DNA of 6,705 nucleotides, from NCBI GenBank assembly GCA_020201295.1, contig JAIVHA010000172.1:1-6705 (forward strand). The letters are read 5' to 3'. Origin of the DNA: Lysobacteraceae bacterium (lineage in GTDB: Bacteria > Pseudomonadota > Gammaproteobacteria > DSM-19610). The notes under the pieces are model-generated. The model was given only the letters and a program-made list of their open reading frames with translations. It searched no databases and was not told where the DNA came from. Numbering within the stretch: position 1 is the first letter of the stretch; each line of letters starts with the position of its first letter. The translations under genes and the position numbers were made by a program. Below, piece after piece: positions 1 through 4,797 of this stretch.

Positions 1-17
1 ACAATCATTACCTCCAT
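1..17 (-). CDS. Possible 5' end of a further leftward gene (partial, very short)
   Basis: On the minus strand an ATG at 17-15 opens a frame that runs off the left edge after five codons (M-E-V-M-I). A purine-rich GGGGA lies eight bases upstream, a suitable ribosome-binding spacing. A second in-frame ATG at 8-6 has GGAGG only two bases before it, which is too close. Nothing can be said about the product. If real, it is the next gene downstream of nsrR, separated from it by the palindrome at 87-104. Confidence 0.22.
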
Positions 18-86
18 GACATCTTTCCCCGCGGCGGCCCACAGAAGCAGGGTAATCGCCTGGCCGGTCTGTTACGGGTTAAAGGC

Positions 87-104
87 GAGCATTGATCAAT
101 GCTC
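87..104 (-). terminator. Perfect 18-bp palindrome at the nsrR stop codon, probable terminator-type hairpin
   Basis: GAGCATTGATCAATGCTC is a perfect palindrome and overlaps the TGA stop of nsrR (105-103). As RNA it folds into a seven-pair stem with a GATC loop. On the nsrR strand it is followed by GCCTTTAACC, so the U-run is short and a classical intrinsic terminator is only moderately supported. Its position at a gene end favours termination or 3'-end protection over an operator. A regulator-binding role for a gene further left cannot be excluded. Confidence 0.5.
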
Positions 105-537
105 AGGCGGACAGGAGCTTTTTCAGGCGTCCGCCCCGGTTGCGCAACACATCCGCCAGGGTATATCCATCCAGAACGCCGAAAAAGCCCGCCAGGGCCT
201 GGTGCATCATCCCACGCAGTGCGCAGGCCGACTCAATGGTGCATTGGGAACCCTCAGGATCGAAGCATTCCACCAGCGAGGTAGTGTGCTCGGTTTCCCG
301 CAACAGGGAACCAATGTTGATGTCCTTGGGTTCCATGGCCAGGCGTACACCACCATGTTTACCGCGCACCGTCTCCAGGTATCCCAGCACCCCGAGGTGA
401 TGAACCACCTTCATGAGATGATTGCGGGAGATGTCATAGGACTCGGCGATCTCGCCAATGGTGGCCAGGGAATCATCCCGTACCGCCAGGTAGATCAATA
501 CCCGCAAGGAGTAATCAGAAAAGGAGGTCAGTTTCAT
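103..537 (-). CDS. nsrR: NsrR, nitric-oxide-sensing Rrf2-family iron-sulphur repressor
   Basis: This is a 144-residue cytoplasmic transcription factor of normal NsrR length. Residues 1-65 form the winged helix: the start MKLTSFSDYSLR and the segment SRNHLMKVVHHL followed by VRGKHGG (57-63) closely follow the NsrR pattern. Three cysteines, C91, C99 and C105 (C-X7-C-X5-C), fit the iron-sulphur ligands, and D8 sits where an aspartate ligand is known in characterised NsrR. NO destroys the cluster and relieves repression of NO detoxification genes. The C-terminal helix carries the family phrase YTLADVL (125-131). The ATG at 537 gives the canonical N-terminus although its Shine-Dalgarno is weak. 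The nearby nnrS gene supports NsrR over IscR, which has a different cysteine spacing and usually precedes iscS. Confidence 0.9.
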   Translation of the reverse strand: MKLTSFSDYSLRVLIYLAVRDDSLATIGEIAESYDISRNHLMKVVHHLGVLGYLETVRGKHGGVRLAMEPKDINIGSLLRETEHTTSLVECFDPEGSQCTIESACALRGMMHQALAGFFGVLDGYTLADVLRNRGGRLKKLLSA

Positions 538-752
538 GATGCCGCAGGCTCACAGGGGATAAGGAAAGGACATACACAAGTAGATACCGGACGGTCGGAA
601 GAGTTCCGCCGGCATCTGATCTTCTATTTAACATAATATACATTATCACTACCAAAGCATGGGTCCCGGAATGTGCCCTTGCTACCCGAACAGCGGCGGT
701 GGCACTGCTTGAACAACGCCAAAACCGCGCAGTTGTTGCCTTGTATCATGTA
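538..752. other. Intergenic gap between toxin gene and nsrR
   Basis: This 215-base stretch separates the toxin stop from the nsrR start. It holds the probable nsrR promoter and an AT-rich palindrome (633-646). At its upstream edge a perfect tandem heptamer, TGTATCA TGTATCA (742-755), includes the toxin stop codon. No convincing gene is seen on either strand; short plus-strand frames here lack coding character. No clear intrinsic terminator for the toxin operon was found, so some read-through into nsrR is possible. Confidence 0.6.
626..655 (-). promoter_or_regulatory. Putative nsrR promoter with embedded AT-rich palindromic operator
   Basis: On the minus strand a -35-like TTGGTA (655-650) and a -10-like TTAAAT (631-626) are 18 bases apart, each matching four of six consensus positions. 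Between them, at 633-646, lies ATAATATACATTAT, two five-base arms (ATAAT/ATTAT) around four bases. A repressor bound there would block RNA polymerase. The minus-strand sequence ATAATGTATAT resembles one NsrR half-site (AAGATGYATTT, 8 of 11 positions), but no second half-site is visible. The 5-4-5 layout also resembles FNR/Dnr-type sites without their TTGAT arms. Autoregulation by NsrR is an inference. Confidence 0.4.
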
Positions 753-1502
753 TCACAGGGATGGCCAGGGCAAAACACCATCGAGTTGGAACGACTCAAT
801 CGGAAAGCCATGCAGTTTCCCACCATGGGCAGGCCGGAAGCGCACATGCTCCCCCGTTAATTCACACAGCCAGGCTTCCTGGGAAACCGGTTTCGGATGC
901 GCGAAGGCGGCAGGTGTGAACAAACCCACGTTGATCCCGCCCTCGTGATCGCGGGCCGAGCGGTATTCAAACGCCTCAATGCCGGCCTCGCGCATACAGG
1001 TGCCCAGTACCTGGGTCTGGCGATGCTCCACCGGGTCGCACAACACATTCTCGTGCTCCGCAAAGGGGGCGACCTGCAGCCGCACGCCGGTCTCGGTCTG
1101 ATATTTGGCCGCAAACAGGGTGTGCTGGGTGTCCAGCTTGCCCGGTGGGGGCTCCGCCATTCCATACCAGAACACAAACCGGTAATAGGCCGCCTCGGCA
1201 AGTACCGTGCGGGTTTCCTGGGCGCCATAGAACAGGCTGGGTTCGTTCCGACGGCCAAAACGCGAGCCATGCTTGAGGGGCGGATAACGGAATGGGGTGG
1301 CCAGGAGGTAGTGGAGCCGCTCCGTGCCCGGTCGCCGGGGCGGTTTGGTAGCCTCCAGCATCTCTTCCAGCCAAGACTGGCGCACGAGCGAGGAAACCAG
1401 CTGATTGGTGGCCACCTGCTCCTGGCTTTCCACCAGGCGACACAGCGTGCCCGCCAGGCGCATCGGCCGAGTGCTCGCCAGGACAGCGGCCCAGTCCACC
1501 AC
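753..1502 (-). CDS. RES-domain toxin (NAD+-degrading family)
   Basis: This 249-residue cytoplasmic protein has a RES domain. The family core is visible: HYLLATPFRYPPL (64-76) with R72/Y73, GSRFG (79-83), LFYGA (90-94), then LAEAAYYR with E103, and YRSARDHEGGINVGLF (180-195) with S182. Arg, Glu and Ser are the namesake residues; R72 or R81, E103 and S182 are the likely equivalents here. Characterised RES toxins degrade NAD+ by phosphorolysis or hydrolysis and halt growth until an Xre/MbcA/ParS antitoxin neutralises them. Translation begins at GTG 1502, directly after the antitoxin TGA and in the same frame, with GAGG (1516-1513) ten bases upstream; a second GTG follows immediately. The next in-frame ATG, residue 14, would remove part of the conserved N-terminus. 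The reading frame is intact and the key residues are present, so it is probably active. Confidence 0.85.
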   Translation of the reverse strand: MVDWAAVLASTRPMRLAGTLCRLVESQEQVATNQLVSSLVRQSWLEEMLEATKPPRRPGTERLHYLLATPFRYPPLKHGSRFGRRNEPSLFYGAQETRTVLAEAAYYRFVFWYGMAEPPPGKLDTQHTLFAAKYQTETGVRLQVAPFAEHENVLCDPVEHRQTQVLGTCMREAGIEAFEYRSARDHEGGINVGLFTPAAFAHPKPVSQEAWLCELTGEHVRFRPAHGGKLHGFPIESFQLDGVLPWPSL

Positions 1503-1862
1503 TCAGAGTTTGCCTCGAATGGCGTCCAGGTATTCCAGGACCGTGACCAGGCCTTGCACGGATTTGATTTGTTCAGCCGGCACAGCGCCCGTGTGATAGT
1601 TATGCGTATGCATCCAGTGCTTCATCTGCGCTGGGTCACCCCCGCTCAGGACGTGCAAGGCGCGGTAGCAGCGAATGAACAGCAGGGCCAGCTCTCCCGC
1701 CTTGCTGTCCGGATCGAGGCGTCCCCGGCTGATGGCGGTGCGGTCCTTGCCGATGATGGCGCCCAGCTCGGTCTGGTTCATGCCCAGCAGCCGGCCGGCA
1801 TTGCCAAAGGCCTCGGCGAGGATGTCGGCCTTGGTGGCGGTTTGTGCGCTAGCCTGGTTCAT
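1503..1862 (-). CDS. Xre/MbcA/ParS-family antitoxin, partner of RES toxin
   Basis: This 119-residue DNA-binding antitoxin has an N-terminal Xre-like helix-turn-helix, roughly residues 10-68. The recognition region is MNQTELGAIIGKDRTAISR (28-46). The C-terminal toxin-binding domain of the MbcA/ParS/Xre type, about 69-119, shows GGDP (74-77), W83 and the ending VLEYLDAIRGKL. It should bind the RES toxin, block its NAD+ pocket and repress its own operon with the toxin as co-repressor. The start ATG at 1862 has GGGGG seven bases upstream. The gene precedes the toxin, the usual order for this family, and abuts it with no spacer. A strong inverted repeat lies over its likely promoter. Confidence 0.88.
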   Translation of the reverse strand: MNQASAQTATKADILAEAFGNAGRLLGMNQTELGAIIGKDRTAISRGRLDPDSKAGELALLFIRCYRALHVLSGGDPAQMKHWMHTHNYHTGAVPAEQIKSVQGLVTVLEYLDAIRGKL

Positions 1863-1880
1863 GCGGTTGCCCCCGATGAA

Positions 1881-1924
1881 AGTGCGACAGACACAATATA
1901 GTACTTTATTGTGCGTTTTGCACT
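1881..1924. promoter_or_regulatory. Nested dyad operator overlapping the putative antitoxin-toxin promoter
   Basis: The core at 1892-1913 is CACAATA, eight bases, TATTGTG, with a further AGTACT palindrome at the centre; only one pair in the 22 bases is mismatched. Outer arms AGTGC (1881-1885) and GCACT (1920-1924) share exactly the same centre, between 1902 and 1903. Over the full 44 bases 17 of 22 pairs are symmetric. On the minus strand TTAGTG (1926-1921) and TACTAT (1903-1898) make a possible promoter with a 17-base spacer, so the dyad covers the -10 and most of the spacer. This is the position expected for autorepression by the antitoxin or toxin-antitoxin complex. Confidence 0.7.
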
Positions 1925-1955
1925 AATCTCGGCTACCCGCCCGGGGAATGGCCTC

Positions 1956-3155
1956 TTACCGCAAGCCATCAATCCTGGGGCGCGACAAAATCGGCCAATA
2001 TTTCCAAACGAACAGGCCAAAGGCCAGTATCCACGAGACCCCGGCCAACAGCACCCAATCGGCATACCCCACCGCGACGGGTGTCAGCGGCAGCAACACC
2101 CGCAACAGTACCGCCAGGGCCAGCAACCGGAACGACCAGACTATCGCGGAACCGATTTCCAGGCTGCGTCCTGTATGCCCCAGGGACACCCGGGCCATCA
2201 TACCCAGGGTCACCATGCCAATGCCGCCGGCGGCCATGGCATGGAGCGCCAGGGTTCCCGGCACACCAAGCCAGACCAGCGCCTCCATCAACAGGCCCGT
2301 CACCAGCCAGGCATACCCCAGGTGCAACACCCACAGCAGCGGCCGGCTCCAGATGCCCCGGTGATACCAGCCATACAGACGCAGGCCGTGGGCCAAACCG
2401 GCAACCAGCGCACACATGGCCGCCGCCGTGGGCAGAAAGGGTTTCAGCAAAATGAACAGCAGTAAGGCGGCAAGACCGGCGTATTCGACCAGGGGCCAGC
2501 TGCGGCTCTTCATGCCTGGAATGGCCTTTTCCGTGAAGAACGGGATTACCCGCCCGCCCATGATGGTGATCAACAGGATGATGATATAGACGGCCTGGAG
2601 GATCGCCTGGCGCCCCAGTCCCGCAGGTGCCAATCCCAGCAGGTCCAGGTGAACCAGGAGATTACACACGGCCAATGCCAACAGGATCAGCAGGAAGACC
2701 AGGTTGCGGGTCTGGCGGCAGCGGATCAGGGGCAGCGCCAGGACCAGCGCCAGCACCGGCAGGAAGGCCAGATCCACCAGTGCAATGGACCAGGCGGGCA
2801 ACCAGGCTGCCGCAAAGGGTGACAGGCGCCCCGCCAGCCACAGCACTACCAGGCCGAGCAGCGCCCTCCCCCGCGGCGTTGGCTGCTGGGTCCAGTTGCG
2901 CACCGCGGTGAGCAGGAAACCCGCCACCACGGCCAGGGTAAAGCCGAACAACATTTCATGGCCGTGCCAAAGTTGCGCACCGTAATAGAGACCAGGACCC
3001 GTGGCGCCACCGAGATACAACCATAACCAGACCCCGACCAGCAGCACCGCCGCCAAACCGGCCAGCAGAAAGAAAGGCCGGAAGCCGAGTTCGAACAGGG
3101 CAAAGTGGTCTGCGGGGAGACGTCTGCCAGGATCCTGAATCGGTATCAGAGCCAA
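1956..3155 (-). CDS. nnrS: NnrS family haem-copper membrane protein, NO stress/denitrification
   Basis: This is a 399-residue inner-membrane protein with about twelve hydrophobic helices, the usual NnrS length. Family landmarks are LGFRPFFLLAG (23-33), WHGHEMLFGF (63-72), LTAVRNWT (82-89), GGRVIPFFT (200-208), LHAMAAGGIG (304-313) and MMARVSLGHTGR (319-330). The histidines in these segments are candidates for haem or copper ligands. NnrS protects cells from nitrosative stress, apparently by limiting damage from NO-derived iron complexes, and is a typical NsrR or NnrR target. No in-frame ATG occurs before residue 68, so the start is taken as TTG at 3155, giving the expected short tail before the LGFRPFF motif. 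No Shine-Dalgarno is visible and the frame is shared with the upstream CBS gene, whose TGA is one codon away. Translation therefore probably depends on coupling. The family call is firm; the start is less so. Confidence 0.9.
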   Translation of the reverse strand: MALIPIQDPGRRLPADHFALFELGFRPFFLLAGLAAVLLVGVWLWLYLGGATGPGLYYGAQLWHGHEMLFGFTLAVVAGFLLTAVRNWTQQPTPRGRALLGLVVLWLAGRLSPFAAAWLPAWSIALVDLAFLPVLALVLALPLIRCRQTRNLVFLLILLALAVCNLLVHLDLLGLAPAGLGRQAILQAVYIIILLITIMGGRVIPFFTEKAIPGMKSRSWPLVEYAGLAALLLFILLKPFLPTAAAMCALVAGLAHGLRLYGWYHRGIWSRPLLWVLHLGYAWLVTGLLMEALVWLGVPGTLALHAMAAGGIGMVTLGMMARVSLGHTGRSLEIGSAIVWSFRLLALAVLLRVLLPLTPVAVGYADWVLLAGVSWILAFGLFVWKYWPILSRPRIDGLR

Positions 3156-3158
3156 GAT

Positions 3159-3776
3159 TCAATCACTGGCGTCGCTGGGCTTGCGAATGCGGTCGAAGAA
3201 CACTCGCACCAGGTCGGAACGGGTGATGATCCCCTGCACGCGACGTTCCTCATCCACGACCACCAGGCGCTTGATATGATGTTTTTTCATGATATCGAGC
3301 GCCTCATGCAAGGTATGTTCGGAGCGTACCGTCACCACATCGGGGATCATCAGGTCCGCCACCGTGCCCTCGGGATCCCGCACGCGATCCTGATGCTGGA
3401 ACAGGGATTCCAAGGTCTGCCACAGATTCTGGTGGGGCTGGTGGCTGGGAAGTCCCATGGCGCGCAGAAAATCCGCTTCCGTCACCAGGCCGATCAAGCG
3501 GTCCTCCCCATCCACCACCGGCAGGCCGCTGATCCGCTTCTCCACCAGAAGATGGGCCGCCTCGGCCAGGGAACAATCTGCCCGCACCGTCGTTACGGGC
3601 GTACTCATGAGCTGTGAGACCGGCACGCTTTCCCGCACCCGCTGAAGGGCATGTTGTTCGGCCCGCCGATTGAGTTCCATGAGGTCATCCGCGGTAATGT
3701 CCAGGAAGGTATCCATTTCCCGCAGGGCCTTCGCGAAATCCTCACGCATCAATTTTTTTTCCGATTGTTTGTCCAT
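3159..3776 (-). CDS. Tandem CBS-domain regulatory protein, HPP-associated
   Basis: This soluble protein has 205 residues from ATG 3776. An ATG two codons earlier (3782) touches GGGAG (3787-3783) with no spacing, whereas ATG 3776 has six bases, so the Shine-Dalgarno selects the second. Numbered from the chosen start, an N-terminal helical part (about 10-45, rich in acidic and Leu residues) precedes CBS1 (about 54-106, SQLMSTPVTTVRADCSL then GLPVVD and GLVTEADFL) and CBS2 (about 139-194, VADLMIPDVVTVRS then KRLVVVD and GIITRSDLVRVF). Paired CBS domains form a Bateman module that binds adenine nucleotides and adjusts a partner protein. There is no catalytic or membrane domain. The same N-terminal helix plus CBS pair is often fused to HPP domains; here it is a separate gene 14 bases after hpp, so it probably regulates HPP and perhaps NnrS. 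An A8 run near the start is prone to slippage. Confidence 0.87.
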   Translation of the reverse strand: MDKQSEKKLMREDFAKALREMDTFLDITADDLMELNRRAEQHALQRVRESVPVSQLMSTPVTTVRADCSLAEAAHLLVEKRISGLPVVDGEDRLIGLVTEADFLRAMGLPSHQPHQNLWQTLESLFQHQDRVRDPEGTVADLMIPDVVTVRSEHTLHEALDIMKKHHIKRLVVVDEERRVQGIITRSDLVRVFFDRIRKPSDASD

Positions 3777-3782
3777 TGACAT

Positions 3783-3787
3783 CTCCC
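3783..3787 (-). promoter_or_regulatory. Ribosome-binding site deciding the CBS gene start
   Basis: On the minus strand GGGAG directly abuts the first ATG (3782) but is six bases from the second (3776). Only the second spacing is workable, so the shorter protein is preferred. Confidence 0.6.
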
Positions 3788-3790
3788 GAT

Positions 3791-4369
3791 TCAGGCTCCT
3801 TCGTTCCCCCCGCCGCCTGCAGGTTTGGAGGTACGCGCCAGGGCAGTGGGATAACGTCTCCAGGGGAAGGGATAGTTAAACAGCACCGCCATGAGAAGCA
3901 GCACCAGCACATTGACCAGCACCGGCGTAATGACGTACAGGAAACCCAGCGCCTGAATACCCTCCCCACCCACCACCGCCGCCAGGGCGGTCGCTCCACC
4001 CGGGGGATGGATGCAGCGCAGGTATTGCATGACCAGTATCGCCAGTGCAACGGCGCTCGCTCCCGCGATCACAGGATCAGGAATCAGCCAGGCACAGCTG
4101 ACACCCATGATGGCGGAAAGAACGTGGCCACCCACGAGTGGCCAGGGCTGCGACAGGGGACCGTGTGGAACGGCGAAAAGCAACACCGCCGAGGCCCCCA
4201 TGGAGGCGGCAATCCAGGCAGCGCCCTCGTGCCCCAGGTAATGACGGCTGATCAACACCACCACGAGAATCCCGATAAAACCGCCAACGGCCGCCAGTAG
4301 TTTTTCCAGGTGGCCGGTCTTGTGCGCCTGTAGCCCGAGCAGGGCCAGGATGGGGTGCGTTTTGTTCAT
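3791..4369 (-). CDS. HPP-family membrane protein, possible nitrite transporter or channel
   Basis: This 192-residue inner-membrane protein has the HPP signature CIHPPGGATAL (119-129). Hydrophobic segments are visible near 24-41, 50-67, 78-96, 98-116 and 143-164. Other family phrases are MGASAVLLFAVPHGPLSQPWP (57-77) and NYPFPWRRYP (165-174). Some HPP-family members in cyanobacteria and plant chloroplasts transport nitrite; most bacterial members are uncharacterised. A nitrite role here is inferred from that precedent and from the nnrS and nsrR neighbours. Many bacterial HPP proteins carry a C-terminal CBS pair. This one stops after a Gly-rich, polar tail, with the CBS pair encoded by the next gene, so the two may be split parts of one machine. 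The ATG at 4369 has no obvious Shine-Dalgarno. It is the first gene after the regulatory gap and probably leads the hpp-cbs-nnrS operon. Confidence 0.85.
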   Translation of the reverse strand: MNKTHPILALLGLQAHKTGHLEKLLAAVGGFIGILVVVLISRHYLGHEGAAWIAASMGASAVLLFAVPHGPLSQPWPLVGGHVLSAIMGVSCAWLIPDPVIAGASAVALAILVMQYLRCIHPPGGATALAAVVGGEGIQALGFLYVITPVLVNVLVLLLMAVLFNYPFPWRRYPTALARTSKPAGGGGNEGA

Positions 4370-4555
4370 GGGAAGCTACTGTCTGGAATGTGGATTAGAA
4401 ATTGAACATGTAAATTGAATATTACTTTACCATGCCTCGGAAGTCATGCCTGGAGAGCAGGATCCCGTGCAAAATATATGTTTATTTGTATCGAAAATAC
4501 AGCAAGATATCTTAACTTCCTTATGGAATTATGAGGACTTGTCCCGGATTTCCCC
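4370..4555. other. AT-rich regulatory gap upstream of hpp
   Basis: This 186-base gap, clearly richer in A and T than its flanks, lies between the small membrane gene and hpp. It contains an NsrR-like inverted repeat (4487-4501), the palindrome AAGATATCTT (4504-4513), two direct copies of AAATTGAA (4399-4406 and 4412-4419, 13 bases apart) and two of CATGCCT (4431-4437 and 4445-4451, 14 apart). No coding frame is convincing. A small TTCC-TTAT-GGAA hairpin near 4520 is too weak to call a terminator. Confidence 0.55.
4475..4505 (-). promoter_or_regulatory. NsrR-like operator and possible promoter of hpp-cbs-nnrS
   Basis: TGTAT, five bases CGAAA, ATACA (4487-4501) matches the centre of the proteobacterial NsrR palindrome, whose half-site AAGATGYATTT gives TGYAT-five bases-ATRCA. 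Outer positions match poorly; by hand about 14 of 22 defined positions agree. On the minus strand a -35-like TTGCTG (4505-4500) and a -10-like CATATA (4480-4475), with a long 19-base spacer, flank it, the position of a repressor site. The hpp start is about 118 bases downstream. The promoter elements are weak and the site has not been scored against a matrix. Confidence 0.45.
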
Positions 4556-4723
4556 TCAAGCACCCTGGCTGGCCATCAGGACCGCAACGGTGGCGATGGT
4601 CATGCCCGCGAAGGCCAGCAGGGCCTGACGGCGCCAGGAGAACAGGAAAAGGCAGCACACCACGATCCAGCCCATGATGAGCGGCCACAGCTGGACCTGG
4701 TTGATGGGTGCGAACGGTTCCAT
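4556..4723 (-). CDS. Small two-helix membrane protein, unknown function
   Basis: This is a 55-residue hypothetical protein. It starts MEPFAPINQVQLWPLIMGW, then has a hydrophobic helix (about 12-28), the basic turn SWRRQ (29-33) and a second hydrophobic helix (about 34-52). The basic hairpin between two helices suggests insertion in the inner membrane with the loop in the cytoplasm. The ATG at 4723 is chosen because GAAGAG (4736-4731) lies seven bases upstream; an earlier ATG at 4750 would add nine residues but has no ribosome-binding site. It is transcribed toward hpp and diverges from the aminotransferase gene with 74 bases between starts. I do not recognise the family. Its place at the head of an NO-related cluster makes an accessory role there possible. 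Confidence 0.6.
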   Translation of the reverse strand: MEPFAPINQVQLWPLIMGWIVVCCLFLFSWRRQALLAFAGMTIATVAVLMASQGA

Positions 4724-4797
4724 GATAGCGCTCTTCGCAGGGGGTACCATGATCGCATACCATGAGCGGATGCTGAAGCCACCGTGGAACCTCCCGC
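4724..4797. promoter_or_regulatory. Short divergent region between small membrane gene and aminotransferase gene
   Basis: These 74 bases must carry whatever promoters drive the leftward small gene and the rightward PLP-enzyme gene. TACCATG occurs twice, 13 bases apart (4745-4751 and 4758-4764). No good -35/-10 pair is evident on either strand. Confidence 0.3.

Noticed and set aside
16..636. Plus-strand open frame opposite nsrR
   Set aside because: The nsrR frame on the other strand has all family motifs; this one has none.
897..1901. Long plus-strand open frame opposite the toxin and antitoxin genes
   Set aside because: It crosses two clearly recognised genes on the other strand and has no family resemblance.
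1929..1952. GC-rich hairpin after nnrS as an intrinsic terminator
   Set aside because: Only short, interrupted pairing (GGC/GCC and CCC/GGG) can be drawn and no U-run follows.
1911..2465. Plus-strand frames opposite nnrS, rich in Gln, Pro, His and Gly
   Set aside because: The composition is that of an antisense shadow of a Leu/Ala-rich membrane protein.
753..4369. Recoded TGA (alternative genetic code) suggested by two same-frame TGA junctions
   Set aside because: Several other genes here end properly at TGA at the expected family length (HPP, PLP enzyme, NsrR), so TGA is a normal stop in this organism.
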